64,000 nucleotides of DNA from Theristus sp. LFF4_11 (GCA_030248135.1 JASANC010002175.1:47112-111111); one strand, 5' to 3'; positions 29,701 through 43,550 are shown, counted from the stretch's first letter. The notes: generated from the letters alone by a model not told the origin. Program-made: numbers and translations.

Positions 29701-32700
29701 TTGGTACGCTTGTCTCAATTTGTGGAGAAAACCTGTTACAACTGGTTTTAACGATCCAAATGTAATGTAGATGAAGTGTCTTGTAAAATATGCACACAAG
29801 TGAAGTCAGTGTTCGAACGCAAGCGTTGTCCTACGAGCCTTTTACGGCTGGTGCTTGTGTTCGTGTGTTTTGCCTTTCAACTCATGTCTATAAGTCATTT
29901 AAGACAGACGAGAAGCTTCATGCAGCATTTATACATTTCTTGCAGCATCATTTTTTGCTGTCGGAGAAGACGTGTATTTGTGCATGAGCATCCTTCTGGA
30001 TGGCCTTTTCAAAAAGATGTCTGCTGATATAAAACACACATAAGACCTGAGAACAAACCAACATGAACGGATGTGCATGATAGTGACCGTGCCGTCTGCT
30101 TCTGTCATTTTAAGCGAGCCTATAATGTGCTCGCTTCCCTGTAAAGAAAAACAAGATCGATATAATTCAAGCTGCCGTTAACATTTTCTAGTTTCAGTAC
30201 TTTTCTGATGATTTACTGCAAATTTTTTGTTATTGACTGTTCATTTGGTTTCGGGCTAAACACAAGCACGCATCGTTGACACTTCAAACGGTTTCAAATC
30301 TCAATTTACGATTTTACAGACCATACCCGCACCACACAATACCCCCAAAAATTAAAGGAAATTGTCTTTGGGCGCGAATGCGACTGCACATAATAACAAA
30401 TGCACCTTTTGCTCGTGGCGTCCACTGTATGATCTCAAACATTGCTACTTGCATCGTTTCTTCATACACTCCAGCAACAGCAGCAAGCACAGCACCATTC
30501 GTGCAGCATTCGCACGCAGCCATCGACGGCGATGTCGCCGGCTGGTTCAGCGGTTTGGCTGTGTTCCGGTGGTGTGCACGCACAGCTGATTGCACCGCAA
30601 CACCACCAACAGCCACACCACTACTACCAGCCGCAGCAGCGTGCGTTCGCTCCGGCTGGTCAAATTGCGCGTCTTCGTATCAACGGTCATGCTGCTGTGA
30701 ATTCAATCTCATCAACAACACCGGCAAATCAAGATCCAGGCGACCACCAGAAGTTTGTCGCCAACAGTGAACTCGTCAGTAACAAAGCGCACTGTTCGGT
30801 CGGTGTGATGCCGTCGAGCAACGGTGTGCACAGCAAAAGTGGCATCGAGTTCGAACAGATGCTGCGCCACTCAATACAGGTGAACAGCTTAACGATTCTT
30901 TGCGCGAGACAGTGACTTAAGATGTGAAAAGTTTTCCATTCAACATCGGTTGTGCAACCAGTGTAGCAGTTTTGATAGCACTGCTGCGTGTGCATTTCAG
31001 GACGCAAGACGTATGGCTCACAGTGGCATGCTGCCGCAACGCACTTCGGACAGCACTCAACCGATTGGCATGCTCGGACGGGACATGATCGTCGATAGAC
31101 TGCCGCCCACTGAAAACCATCATGTATGCAGGTTTTCCGTTCAGTTTCGTTACTTTGATTTTTTGTGTTTTTTGATCGGGTACAAAGGGCATTGTTCATA
31201 CAGTGTATGCATGCATCTACTTTTTTTGCAACAGAAAATATGTACAATGTACCGTATGTATGTACACGTGGGTTGTGGGTGAAAAAAACGTTTGAGAAAA
31301 TGTATAAAGTAGCGAAAAACAATAACGCATTACTGTTTCGGTTTTCGCAGACACCACAGTGTAACTTAACCGATTATTATAATAGTTTCCTTTGTTGAAA
31401 AATCGAAGAAATTCATCTTGATCGCTCCAACCCAACATCAACAAGTGTACCATTGCTGCACTTCCGTGCGTTTAGTGGGTGACAAAAATTTATTACACTA
31501 CAATTCTATCTATCTACACTATCGCCGTTTTAGCTAATTTCAAAAAAAGTGTAATAAACTAAAATAAAACTGCCAGTGTGTCGCGTGGTTTGAGTGCGAA
31601 ATATGTGTCCATTGGGTTCCATCCCTCCCAATAACGTCTACTAGTTTTATTTTCAGTGCGAGTGTATGCTGTCTTCAAAAGCTTCAACTACGAAAAACTA
31701 TGTAATTGTGCGAGACACTTTTTAGTGGCCTTTGTGGGGTCTCAGCGATAACGTAACCATAATGGATGAACTTTTTGAATAATTACGTTTTTTTTGAACA
31801 CTTTTATGTCGTCTGTGCCCAGCTTTCTGGTGGCCGTTGCTGTAATAATAAATGTCGGCAAATGGCTCTTATAAATCGGTGTCAGAGTTTTCTTTATTGT
31901 TTTTGCTGTGCAATAAGAAAATAATGTCGAAACTCTGCGGGCTAGCCGGACCGTGTAACGTTCAATTTCTGCATAAAAAGCTGCGCGCAATTTTTCACCG
32001 GAAAACACCAACGTTGCACTTTCCGAGCGATGCATCAATTGTACAAAAACGTAGTTATTATCCCTAGCGCCAGCAAAAATGAATACGAGAGTTTTTTTCC
32101 TCAGGATGCTAGCGACGGTAAAAAAATGATTTGGGAGTGAAGATTTTAAAAGAAAGTCTAGCTTGAAGGAATGCAGCTACACTACCGATGAGGGAAAAAA
32201 TTTCGGGGGCTGGCCCCATGCTGGAACAATCAAAAAGCCCTCGGGCACTGAACTTTCAACAAAATATGAGTGGGACAAGCACAAGTTTTGGGCTTTTACA
32301 TTACAATCAACTTTTACACAACGGAAGTTAAAAAATTCGGCTAAAACTTGTTCACATTGATGCAACATATTTCCGATTTCATTCACACATTGTCATGTTA
32401 GCAAAGTTTCAGCATCGATCACTTCCGTGTGTTTTGTGTTTATTCAGCGTGCATTCGCCTCTCTTCTATCGGAGCCACTGTCGACACAGTTGTCTAAAAT
32501 CGTGCTGTTCCCAAGCCCCACAAAAATAATCGTCAGCAAAACGATTCAGCTATTATAAGCAATGTGCTTTTTGGCGCCATGAATAAAATAACCGGTGTAC
32601 TGAGTGAACAGTCGTATTCCTAATATGCGATGCAGTTTGTCTGTTACATTCAGCTTCAGTTTGTCTGATGCTGCCAGCTTCAATACTAGGCTCAGATTCG

Positions 32701-34869
32701 CTGCTTTGTCCGGAGTAAAACTGCACACGCATCAGCGCTGAAGCTATCCGTCCGTAGCTATAAGTTTGAGAGGTGCGGCAATTTGTCGTATATTGTTGTT
32801 ACTGTATATGCGGGGTAATTTCAGCGCTGAATGCACACACACACGCACGCATTCCTGAAAAGCTAAAATCTCTTGCTAGCTTCACGTGAAAAATAAATGT
32901 GTCTGACTGTAATCGGGTGCAAGGGGGTGTGGTGGGCTGGAGCTTAAAATTGAGTCAATATGAGCGCTCGAGCTGGAAAACTTAGCTGAGACAAACACCG
33001 ATATAAGGCATGAGTTTCAGTTGTAAAAGAAAGCTTTGTTTAATGGTGGTGACTTTTTAGCTGAATGGGGAATGGGTTGTTTTTGTTTTTAACAAGCAGG
33101 GGTTTTGCCCGAAAAATTCCGGCATCATTTGACAATGTGGCTTCGCAAACAAAATGAATGAATGTTCAACAACTTTTAGCAAATGTATGCACATCAGAGC
33201 CAAAGGCAGTCAATTAATGTGGCCAACTCCATTTTGCAGGTGATGTCGCCGCCCTCATACAGCAGCATCACGCAGCAGCAGAAGCTGCAGCAGCAAGCAG
33301 CCGCCGGTCGCATGTCGAACTCCAGCTCGGCGCACGAACTGAAACAGCCGACGCATCCAGGCAGCACACCGCACGAGCAGCGCATGCGCGGTGACACTGC
33401 AGTGCTGGACAGCAACAACCTCACTGAACAAGAGCACGGCTCAAAGGAGCAGTTCCCAGCAAAGCCCAGTACCTCCGGCCAACTGCACGAGCATGCCTCG
33501 CAGTCGGGCGTGCCCAAGTCGGCGACCTCGTACGCGGTCGATCCAAGACGCTGCCGCCCCCCGTGGCGTCGTTCCGCGACCGCACCCTCGGCCGACGAGC
33601 CGCCTCCTCCGGCGTGGCTGAATCCGTCCGCCCCGGTCGGCGGTCCATTGAAAACTGCAAACGCGCCTGGCATCCACCGACAGACGGCGCTCACATCGAC
33701 CTCCACGAATTCTCTTCTGGACGCTCAACAACGCCGCTACGACGCGATGAGCGAACGGATCGCTGACCAGCTCTACAGACAGCGGATTGCGTTCGGTATG
33801 ATGAGTTCTCTTGGTGTGCGATTTTCGGTGGTGCAAAAATTACATTTTAAAATGTCGTCTTTATCAAAGGCAACTGCGACAAGTGCGGCGGAACGATCTA
33901 CGACTTTCGAGACGCCACGGAGGCACTGGGCCGGCTGTACCACGCGAATTGTTTCACGTGTTTTCTCTGTGGACGTTCGTTACGAGGCAAACGCTTCTAT
34001 GATGTGAACAATCGAACGTACTGCGAGGAGGACTATTTGTATTCGGGCTTTCAGCAAACAGCCGAAATCTGTGCCACCTGTACGCATCCGATAATTGACA
34101 TGGTACACTGGCTCTGTTTTGATTATTTTAATTGTTTAGGCAGTGTAATCTTAATTAAACTGAAAATCGAACCTTGGTTGATCAGTTGATTATTGAACAA
34201 GACAAACCCGTTTCCGTGCATTGAACTTGTTTGCCGACACCGCCTCGCTGGTTTGTAGCGTCGCGCGTGCCAGTGACAGCCGGTCTGGTGCATTGCAGGT
34301 GTTGCAAGCAGTCGGCCGATCGTACCACCCCGAATGTTTCCGATGTGCCGCGTGCAGCAGATGCCTCGACGGGGTGCCATTCGCACTCGACCACGACGGC
34401 ACCGTCTACTGCGTCAACGACTACCACGGAAAGTTTGCGCCCAAGTGTGCCAAGTGCAAACTGTCAATAATGCCTATCACGGTCGGTATTGCTGGAGTTT
34501 TTGAGAACATTTTATGAACCAGTGAAAAAACTTTGCAGTCAAGTTCTTTTAATAAATGTGCAGGACAGCGACGAAACAGTGCGCGTGGTAGCGATGAGCA
34601 AAGACTACCACATTGACTGCTATGTCTGTGAGGTCCGTTGTAACGACGTTTTCGGATCGCCTATTCCTTCGCGTTGTTTTCTTTTGCACAGAAAGCCAGT
34701 TGGCGATGTTACTAAACTGTATTTCTTGCGGTTCCAGGGCTGCGGCATTCAACTGACCGACGAGCCCAACAAGCGCTGCTATCCTTTGGGCGAGCATTTG
34801 CTGTGTCACGACTGTCACGTGCTTTGGAGTCGCACTGGAGGCGGAGCACAACCGATCACCGATGTGTGA
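26791..34869 (+). CDS. jub: Ajuba/LIMD1/WTIP-family LIM-domain protein
   Basis: Scaffold protein of the zyxin superfamily; in other animals Ajuba proteins sit at adherens junctions, bind Warts/LATS kinases in Hippo signalling and shuttle to the nucleus. Eleven exons fit in phase: 26791-27136, 27847-27959, 28024-28861, 29125-29699, 30475-30879, 31001-31123, 33180-33795, 33870-34102, 34299-34481, 34564-34632 and 34738-34869, about 1210 residues. The first ~1005 residues are low-complexity (Gln, Ser, Asn, His, with a poly-His run near 29418). The last ~205 hold three LIM domains: [11 protein letters not shown] ... [31 protein letters not shown] ... YCVNDYH; and [25 protein letters not shown] ... 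[22 protein letters not shown] and [10 protein letters not shown] are Ajuba-type rather than zyxin- or LPP-type. The N-terminus is about twice the usual length. The exact acceptor at 33180 (or 33241) is uncertain. Confidence 0.93.
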
Positions 34870-35780
34870 CGTCACCGGATATGGTTTCACAATTGTGTGC
34901 AATCCGCAAAGTTATAGTCATTTATTTATTTTGACTTGTTTTGTTATTTTATTTGTTTCGTGAATTCGTGCAGAGACGCAGACAAAAACAATTCTTGTTG
35001 CCGATGCTAAACTTTGTTCTCGCACTTTGTTCATTTTCGTTTCGGTGAGCCAACCGTGGATGTTTGATGGTGTTTTCGGTTTTTTTTATTCAGCCATCTT
35101 GGAAGTATCTATTTTGGCTTTTTTGACCAATTTAGTGTCATGTTTACAGTTTATAAGTTATGGCGTACATACAATTGTATAGTTGACTGCTTTGTTGGTT
35201 TTGTTCGCGGCAACCGCAAGCCAAAATTTTATTGCAGGGCTTCCATGAAACGCGTGTTCATTTATTTTTCATAACATTTCAATTCTCAAAAGTACATGCA
35301 TTTTTTGCAATATAAATTTTGTGTTCTGGCCACAAAAACACTGCTAGTCTGTTGGCCACTTTTAAGTGAAAAAGGGTCCTCTCAATTGATGGTTTGGATT
35401 GTTGTAATTCGAGCGCACTGTAAACCACCGGAGAAATGATCGGAATTTTTTGTTCATTTTTTGTGCAAGATATCGTGCCAAAGATACTATAAAATAAAAT
35501 GGGCAGTTTTATTCATTTTTTGAAGATTCGCTACTACTCAGTTGTTATCATCATAAGAAACACGAAAAACAAAAACATGCAAGTTCAAACTGAACATTGC
35601 GAGGTTCTGCTGGGCATCAGTTTTGGTTTTTGTCAATAAACAGAAGTTTTTTTTTGCATTTACTACTCAGCTCTTCCTGTCATCGTTTTTGGCAGTAAAT
35701 TGACAAATTAAAATTGTCGATAGCAAAAAACAAAGAAAAACAAAAAAACACAGCGAAACAACAGCCATAATTGCGTGTCT
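34870..35780. other. Convergent 3' regions of the LIM gene and M13 peptidase
   Basis: About 910 bp between two convergent stop codons. A plus-strand AATAAA occurs in the ATAAAATAAAATGG stretch near 35493 and another near 35636. A minus-strand signal (TTTATT on the plus strand) is near 35507. The two 3' untranslated regions may overlap. Confidence 0.5.
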
Positions 35781-38700
35781 TCACCAGACCGGGCATTTCG
35801 ACTGTTCGGATGTCAGATTGACATCGAGTCCTCGTGACGAAGGCGACCTTGTCGCTGGGCAGTGAAACGCATCCGAAAACTGTTGCAAGTTGCGCACAGC
35901 CCCGTTGACGCGAAATTTCGCCGGCGCGTGCACGTCGTACTGTAGCTGCCAACGCGAGTAGGACTCCGACGCGACCGTGCACCACAGTTGCGCAAAGCTG
36001 ACAAAGAACGCCTGGCGCAGGCTCAGCGACGCCATCGGCGGCGGCAGCTGCGCGAACCGCTCCGGCTGCACGTTCACGGCGTACTCGTACGCTCGATACG
36101 CTATGGAAAGGCCTGCGTTGCGAGGCACACACGGTCGATTGTCGTTTTTTTTGTATGAGTTCGTTCTCGTCAAGCGCGACAATTTGCACACTGTTTTTTT
36201 AATTAATTCAAGCTCACCGATTGGTTCAACCAGTTCGATGTTAGCCAATCAGCGTATAGCACAATCAAAGTCGGAAATGGCACAGAAAGACGTGTGGTGA
36301 TGACAGTTTGACTGCACGCTGATCCACGTGACTCCATGCTGTGGTTTACAATTCCCCAAAGACCGTAGCAATTGCCGTTTTTGTTGTTGTTGTTGGGATT
36401 TTTAGGCGATGTTTTTAGCCAGGGCTGACCCAGAGAAGCGTACTGAACGCCATTGAGTAGGGCGCCCATTGAGTTCTCGTCTGTCACTAAGTCACACACC
36501 CCTCGGCGGGGCGCTCGATCCCCCGAGCGCACAGACTGTAGTCTAACGCACTACCACCAGGCCACTACCACCTACCGCCATTATCGGCGAGGTTCTCAGC
36601 GGCCGTGCGTTCACCGTCGACGCACAGCGCCAGCACAGGGTCGCACATGCGCGCGTACTCCTGCGTTATGCACGCTTGCATCACGTAGAACGCCTGCCGG
36701 CTGACTGGGTCCAGCCAGGTGTCCTTGCGGTACGTGCCGTCAAAGTCCCACAGAATGCCGTGCGAGTCGAAGCCGTGGATCAGCTCGTGACCGGCCAACG
36801 TGCCGAGGTGACCGAAGTTTACGGCGAGCGGATACCGACGGTCGAAGAATGGACGTTGGTACATCGCTGTAGGCAGCGTCAGCGAGTTGTATCTGGATGA
36901 TGTTCATAGAACGCTGTGTTTGTTGTTTGATGAAAATGCACAACACAATTTTCCACCGCAGTTTGGTACCGTATGGAGGTTTCCGGAACCGGTGCGCGAC
37001 TAATTAATTAATAAAAAACAAATCACGCGAGAAACCAGCGCACTTTGCCTGGTACCACGCGTTCACGATCGCGGGCGACTGCGTGAAGTCGGCACGGTCG
37101 GTCAGCTTCTCATTCAACTGCTGCAGATCGGCCCAGATGTTGAATCGCAGCATCTTAGTGTCGGCCGTGTATTTGTCGTCGGTGACAGACAGCTTCAGCG
37201 CCGAGTGACGTGCGTTCAGTGCGGCGTCGTTCATGATCCACTTCGGATGGCCGAGGTTCTTGATCACGTTCGCCGCCTTCTGAGTGGCCGAGAATTTCGC
37301 CTCCGGGCGCATCCAGTCGAGCGCGTATGTTGCCGCCTGCGAAAGTCTTTTCGTGTATGACCTATTGTTTCGAACGTGTCCCACTGAAATGACGTCATGT
37401 GTTGCCAAACATGCGCTTGCCGTACACAGCAAACCAGACTTTCCGTTTACCCGATTTCTTTCCGCAAACAAACGGTGAATGTCGAATCAGTCACGCCAAA
37501 CTGACATTTTAGTGCCTGTACTTTGACAAACGGGCTTTTTAAAGCAAATGACGTCATTTTAGTACGGACACGTTTGAATAAATCCACAATATTAGGCTAT
37601 TCTGAATTACCACATAAAAATTGAAACTACCTCCTTTCACGTCCACAACCGCATTGAGTCGCAGGTCTTAAAAAAAGATAATAACTTCGGTTTTTTAGTG
37701 CAAGTTGACTACAATCGAGACTGCTGAATGAAACATAATTATACACAAAAGAGAACTCCAGTCACAAGGGCAAAAAAATGCTTGTATACACCGCAGATGC
37801 GAAAACCAGCCAGTGCCTACCGTAAACGCATGTCCAGCGAGCGTTTCCACCATCGAGGCAACCGAGCGATTCGTCGCCTCAAACTCGTCGATGGCCGTCG
37901 TGTACAGGCGTGCGGCGACGAACGGCAAATCGAACAGCAGATCGCGAGCGCACGATTGATTCCGTGTGACACCAGTCGACCGTTGTATCACGATGTCGTC
38001 CGTCCGTCTCTGGCGATCACGCAAACCCGGCAACACCAACAACGACGCCCATTTCCACTTTGTGCGCATCGACGGCAACGCGCCGACCTGCGCTCGGACG
38101 AGCGTCCAAATGAGAAAGTTCTGCGCCGTTCTGGCGTCGCTCAACGGACCGCCGGACGCTAACGCCGTCGACAGCCAGTCGAGATACGACGGGAACGCAA
38201 TCGAGAACGTGCTGTCCGGCGTGATGGCCGTGTCGTTCAGGTTGTCCTTGGCGAGTCCGTCGAAGAACGCGCGGAAGTCGATGCCCGGCCATCGGGCGCC
38301 CGCCGACCTCATGTTGTACGCGTTGTTCGGGAACGGCAGCTGCGGGTCGTAGTGACTGAGCGCCCGCTGCGCCTGCTCGTAGGCCAGCTTGTCCAACGTC
38401 GCCAGCGCACGAGCGTCAGCGTTCACGAGCGTCTGATTGCGCCCGGCCACCGGCACGACCTCGCGCAACAGAACGACCATTCGCTGGACGCACTCTTGCG
38501 TCGCCGTTTCGTTCAGCGGATCGCCGAAATGCTGAATCGGTGGAATGATGGTGAGCAACATCTGCGACGGCTCCCGGATGTCCGGTGCAATGTGCAGCTC
38601 CACTAGTGAGGAGCGAGACAGCGTGCCGAGAAGGCGACCCAACAGAAAACTGGGGCTCTGGCGAATACTTGCGCTGCGTCTGAATGACGATGTGAAACTG

Positions 38701-39607
38701 GGTGGTGAGTCCGCCGGGAACGCTGCTGGTGTGTTGGTGTCTGGTGACGTTGCATCAACGTGTGGCTGCTGCAAAATTGGCCATCCACCATAAAAGTTGA
38801 GCAGATTGTACAAATGACGGAGATCGTCGATCTGTTGTTCTTTCGGTTGCACGTTTTCATGGGTGCGCCCTGGCTGTCGGTTTTGTTGAGCGTCCGTTTC
38901 AGTGTAATCGCCCGTGGTTGCGCACAAGTTGAAGTAGATTTTAGCTTGTCGAATCGAGTATGGGACTGCGGAGTCGTCCACCTGCAAAATTGATTGTCGC
39001 TTCAAAATCCGATGCTCAAAAAAACGTCACAAGCAACAAGCGTTTTCATATGCTTTTTGATAAATGGAGCGTAAAAAGGTAGCACAAAACACATTCAACG
39101 AGCGCTGAAAAAAAAGACAGTTTTTTTTAAAATAGTTTCGGTGTTAGCTATAGCACAGGTGACAAGCACTAAACTGGACGAACATGAACTCGATTGAGCT
39201 GTGCAATGATGGTGTCATAGATGCGGCGTTGGGCGAGTATCATAGGCGAGAGCGCGATGTCCCCCTGCTGCAGCGGATGCTTCGCTCTCCAACCGCCGCA
39301 CGAATACTCGTAGAAGTCAACGCACGGGTCGACCGTTTCGTCGAGCCCGTCGTGCAGCCGATCGGCAGCGTCCTGCCACGCTTGCGGGTACGCCGCGTTG
39401 TTGCTGATGCCGTGATTTGCTGACGGCTGTCTCCGGTGACGCAGGGCGCTTGTGGAGTCTGCAAAGCACACGGACAACAATATCCTTGCCGACTTTGGTG
39501 CCAGTGGTGGGATTGGCTCGAAATACGAAAAAAGACAACTTACGATAACTGATGACGAAACCGGCAACGACTGTGGCGATCCAGAGCGTCACTTTCATTG
39601 CAATCAA
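35781..39607 (-). CDS. M13-family zinc metallopeptidase (neprilysin-like)
   Basis: Type II membrane endopeptidase that cleaves small peptides outside the cell. Six exons on the minus strand: 39607-39544, 39458-39190, 38981-37821, 37336-37044, 36892-36576 and 36112-35781, 811 residues, all phases consistent. Residues 5-21 (KVTLWIATVVAGFVISY) form the signal anchor. DPCVDFYEYSCGGW is the family's N-terminal cysteine motif. NAWYQ corresponds to the substrate-binding NAY-type motif. Zinc site: HELIH at 631-635 and ENLAD with the third ligand Glu at about 695, a spacing like that of neprilysin. RVNG and the C-terminal CPVW-stop complete the signature. The usual HExxH Thr is Ile here, which is tolerated. 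Exon 3 has a Ser/Pro-rich insertion relative to short family members. Introns hold a SINE (beside the exon 5 donor), a SINE tail and the dispersed repeat shared with the receptor gene. Confidence 0.94.
36378..36570 (-). mobile_element. tRNA-derived SINE, family A (copy 2)
   Basis: Minus-strand copy of the element at 3660-3853, with the same head (A-box-like GTGGCCTGGTGGTAG), body and CAA-rich tail. Its head begins only about ten bases after the 5' splice site of M13 exon 5, in the same orientation as the gene. Confidence 0.8.
36961..37022 (+). mobile_element. SINE family B tail fragment
   Basis: The words TTTCCGGAACCGGTGCGCGAC followed by TAATTAATTAATAAAAAA resemble the 3' end of the element at 62238-62450 (GAGTCCGGAACCGGCGCACGA plus A-rich tail). 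Only the tail is present. Confidence 0.5.
37377..37590 (-). repeat. Dispersed repeat in M13 intron
   Basis: Inverted relative of 17276-17512, lying in the intron between M13 exons 3 and 4. Similarity is high over about 210 bp with small indels. No coding potential. Confidence 0.75.
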
Positions 39608-39854
39608 TTATTACAAGTCGTCGGCTGGGGCGTGTTTCAGGGTGGACAATAGGAATGAAAAACAATGATGAGATTATGAAATCCTTAAATGCGGCTGTGT
39701 CAACCCCGGTTGCTAACGCTGAGCCAGCTAAAATCAACCGTCGTTCGCTTCGTACCAACCACCGCACGGAAAATCAAACAAACAAGCAAATAAACGTGAC
39801 CGTCAATAAAAAAGGTTACGTAAAAAAAGAACCGCTAACTTCAAATGCGTCGTA

Positions 39855-40733
39855 CAGGGTGGGCCACAGAAATTGTGGCATACCATATCACACTAAGAGA
39901 CATTCCGAAATGAGGCCAATACTCATGGCATGCCTGTTTTCATGGCAATATTCGTGCCATGTTATCAAAATGTCCACGGTTCTATTATCTTTTCCTGCGA
40001 AGGAGGCGGAGTAATGTTGAATGATGTGTGGAAAAGCCGCACAGCTGAAAAGTTGTTTCACGCCCAAGCGTAATTCGACTATAAAATAAAATAAATTTAT
40101 AAAGTGAGAAAAAAATCTGATCGGTTTTTTCTCAATTTCTTGCTCAAATCTGCCGTCAGAATACGTTACGTTTTGCTGATTTCAAAGTGCCGCGCAGCCA
40201 TGAAACATTTTTTCTATCTTGGCGTACAAACGCATATTGGGTCACGTTTAATAAGAAAGATAATAAATACACCACAGCGGTGTATCATTGTTGTGGCACG
40301 GCAATGGGCGTGGGCACGAATTTTGGTACAAAAATGGGCATGTCATGACACGAGTTTCAGATATTTTTGTGCGATACTTACACACGGACTGATTTAGAAA
40401 GTTTTGCTGAACTTCTAGCACCGAATAAACACATTTGAAAACAAGAGCGGTCAAATACGGCAACTATGTACATAAGTCGTGATCAGATTGAAAACAATGG
40501 CGAATCGGAGCCAGGGGACAATAATTACAAAGAAGCTGATTCAAAGTTCCCCCGGAAAGCTTGAGCGATGGTTTCGTGGTTTATCCACCGTTTTGCATTT
40601 ACACGCTTTCCTTTGTCTTTTCAACGTAATTCAAAACTTTTCGCCGAAATTTGAGTGAATAAAAAGTGTCTCCAATTTAGCCACACACCTTTTACCAGCA
40701 ACATTAAGCCGTGCAATTCTTTGGCCTACCCTG
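39855..40733. mobile_element. Mariner-type MITE, family 2
   Basis: 879 bp beginning CAGGGTGGGCCACAGAA and ending (reverse complement) CAGGGTAGGCCAAAGAA, flanked by TA at 39853-39854 and 40734-40735. No transposase frame. A lone end of the same type (GGCCCACCCTGTA) is at 18487-18499 in the receptor gene. It lies about 250 bp upstream of the M13 gene start. Confidence 0.75.
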
Positions 40734-40735
40734 TA

Positions 40736-43550
40736 CGCTGCATGTATTACATGTAGTTGACAAGTTTTTTTGGTTCCGGCTATGCTGCAAAAAAAGTCAA
40801 CGTGTGTGGTGGCTAGGCTGACTTGGTGCTGGCCTGATAAAGTGGAGCAAAATCTAGACGGTGTTTCTCGTTTTTGCAAACTCTTCACTGTAAATAAAAA
40901 GACGTGGTTGATCATTTGGTCGTTCCACGGAGCCACCACGGCGTTCCCATTGACTGATTACTAATGGACACTGATAATGTTCCACTGGAAAATGGATAAA
41001 CGGAAAAAAGTTTCAGAGAGTCCAAAATGCATTCACAGTGTGTTTCTGTGGTGGTTCGATCGAACGGAGAACGGCCAAAAGCTGCTGATAAGCGGTTTTT
41101 TCTTTAAGAAAACAATTTGTAGAAGCACGGTTTTTTTTATCAAAGCAGTGAATTATTATCAATATTCGATGCAGATAAAGCGGTCATTGCGGCATTCATG
41201 AAGCAGTATTTCGCGTCGCGTAGCTGTGCTAAAACATAGCTGCGCGGTCATAAAAACCCACTGTCTAAACCAAGTTAGACAAGTAATATCATTAGCAAAG
41301 TAAAAACAAAAAACAAAGAATATAGCCAACTCGAAGATCGTGTTTAGGAACATCAAACCCGATCGGTTGATTGTAAAAGTTGTGCCCCGCCGTTGGTTAA
41401 TTCAGACAGACAACAACAAAGTTTACAAAATTTCATAAACAAAACACGTCTGGTCACACGACAGACGAGTCTGGCTGACTGACACCCTGACGCCGTTTTT
41501 ATACCATCTACAGATAATTATTTTGACGAAAGCAGCCTTATCGAAAGTGTGAAAACTGATTACGCGCTTTCGGGCGGAGTGTACTTTTAACATTTGCAGC
41601 TTTTTTCTGTCGCTCTGATAAGATTTGTTTTCTTTCTTTTGTTGGTGTTGTTTGTTGTGTTTCGCCTATTTTTCCAGTTCGATTCTTGTTTATTGAATTT
41701 TGTGACGCCGCTTCACCCAAAAAGTGGAAAAGGAATGTGTGACGCAAAACGAAATGGTGTGCAAATTTCAGGCATTTTTGTTAGGTGTATTTAAACAGTG
41801 CCACCCACACCATCGAAGACACCTTTTTTATCATGATAAAATGCTGACAGTTGCAATATAAACGAATTTGGAGCATGAGGGCCAGGGCGTGTATCCAAGC
41901 AAAATACAGGGTCATAGTGTCCAAAACTTATCACAAAGTAACCACGCAAAAAAACCCCAACAATTGCTGTGGGAGTGTGTGTTATTTTGACTGTAATTCG
42001 AAAAACTACGATTTTCCCCGTTTTTGAAACAAAATAATCTTTGTTATTTCGTGGTTGTTTGTATTTGTTACCTGATCATACACTGTCCAACGAGAAGCTC
42101 TCTGGGGGGTCCCGTGACACCCACTCCTCTAAACCCGGGACCCCCCGTTGGTAGCCCCACCTCCATACCGACTCGGCACCCCCTCCCAAAATGTTCCCAG
42201 AGTCGCAAACTTTTGTTCAAAAATCACGAATTTTTGTTAAAAAATCACAATTTTATCTTCAAAAATCATGAGCTTTCGGTTTTCAGGTCCATAATAATGC
42301 ACTAAATGTCTTACAAACAACTATTTTAGCAAAATTTTTGAAATTTATAGCGTTTTTCATTGAAAATTTTACAATAAAAATGCTGTTGAAGTGGGGGAGG
42401 GGTGGTACACCCCCCAAAAAACCGATTAGCATCCGGTGCACCCCCAAGCAGGCGACCGGGGGTCCCACTTACTCCCTACCCCCCCGAAATTGGCACCCCC
42501 CACGGGTAGGTACCCCCTACCTAAAAATGTCTGTCATCTTCGGTACTGCATAGAACAGTTATTTCAGCTAAAACTGTCAATATAATGCAATACTATTCAA
42601 TGCATGATAATGTTTGCTCGTTTTATTCAGAGTCTTCTTGTCTTCTTTTCGCCTGAGTAAAAAAAGTTGAAACCGAATTGGGGTTCGAAAAAAGTGAAAA
42701 TCCCGATTTTTTTAAATTAAATTTTTTTTAATTTTTTAATCAATTAAAAAAATTTCCAAAATGCCGGAGGAAAATCTGATGGTCGACAAAAAATAAATGC
42801 ATTCAAACCGCGCTGACGCGCTGAGTTCGAATATTGCACTTTCAAAACCAAATAAGGTTTTTTACCTTTAAAAGTGACAAAAACTTTTATGAAAATTAGC
42901 CTCCGACGTCAATTGGGACCTACCTTTTGCAGCATGTGGAACCTTTTGTGGATCCAAACCCAGGTCGTGGTTCTTGTTCCAACTGATTTTTTCTGTGTTC
43001 CTTCCATATTACTTTCTTGAATACTTCAGATAGAAAACGCACCGGTTCACGTTGTTGTTGATGGACAACGCCGCGCTTCTTCGAGACGACAAATCGGCAA
43101 CATCCACGAGTTGACAAGCAGGTTTCCTCTAATTTGAAACGTAAAACCAAGGTAATTTACTGCTTTTTAGTCTATTAACGAGCTCATGAAACCAATTGCA
43201 GAAGCTTCTATCGGTATCTAGACTTTGCTCGTCGATCTTCGACCTGAAAGTAGAAATTGTCACAAAACAATTTGCCAAAAACAAATTCCACACAAAACTC
43301 TGGACAAAAAAAGCATGATGGAAACACATTTTCAAATGAAAGTACAATTTTAATGGTCAAAATTCGTTTTTTATTAATTAAAAAATTAATTAAAAAATCT
43401 CGATTTAAAAAAAAGATTAAAAAAAAAGTTTAAAAACGCGAACAAAAAAAATTGAACCGTCATCTGAACCAATTTTTGTCGACTTTCAGATTCTTTTCTG
43501 CCGACGTACATTTAAATAAAAAATTTAAACGACGCAATGCTTCATTATGA
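40736..43550. other. Intergenic, low-complexity, no gene recognised
   Basis: A piece related to the small TTAA-flanked MITE of 53173-53260 is at about 41190-41255 in opposite orientation. Positions 42100-42190 and 42390-42520 are C/G-run-rich. Positions 42690-42760 and 43370-43450 are A/T-rich. No coding exon is supported. Confidence 0.5.
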
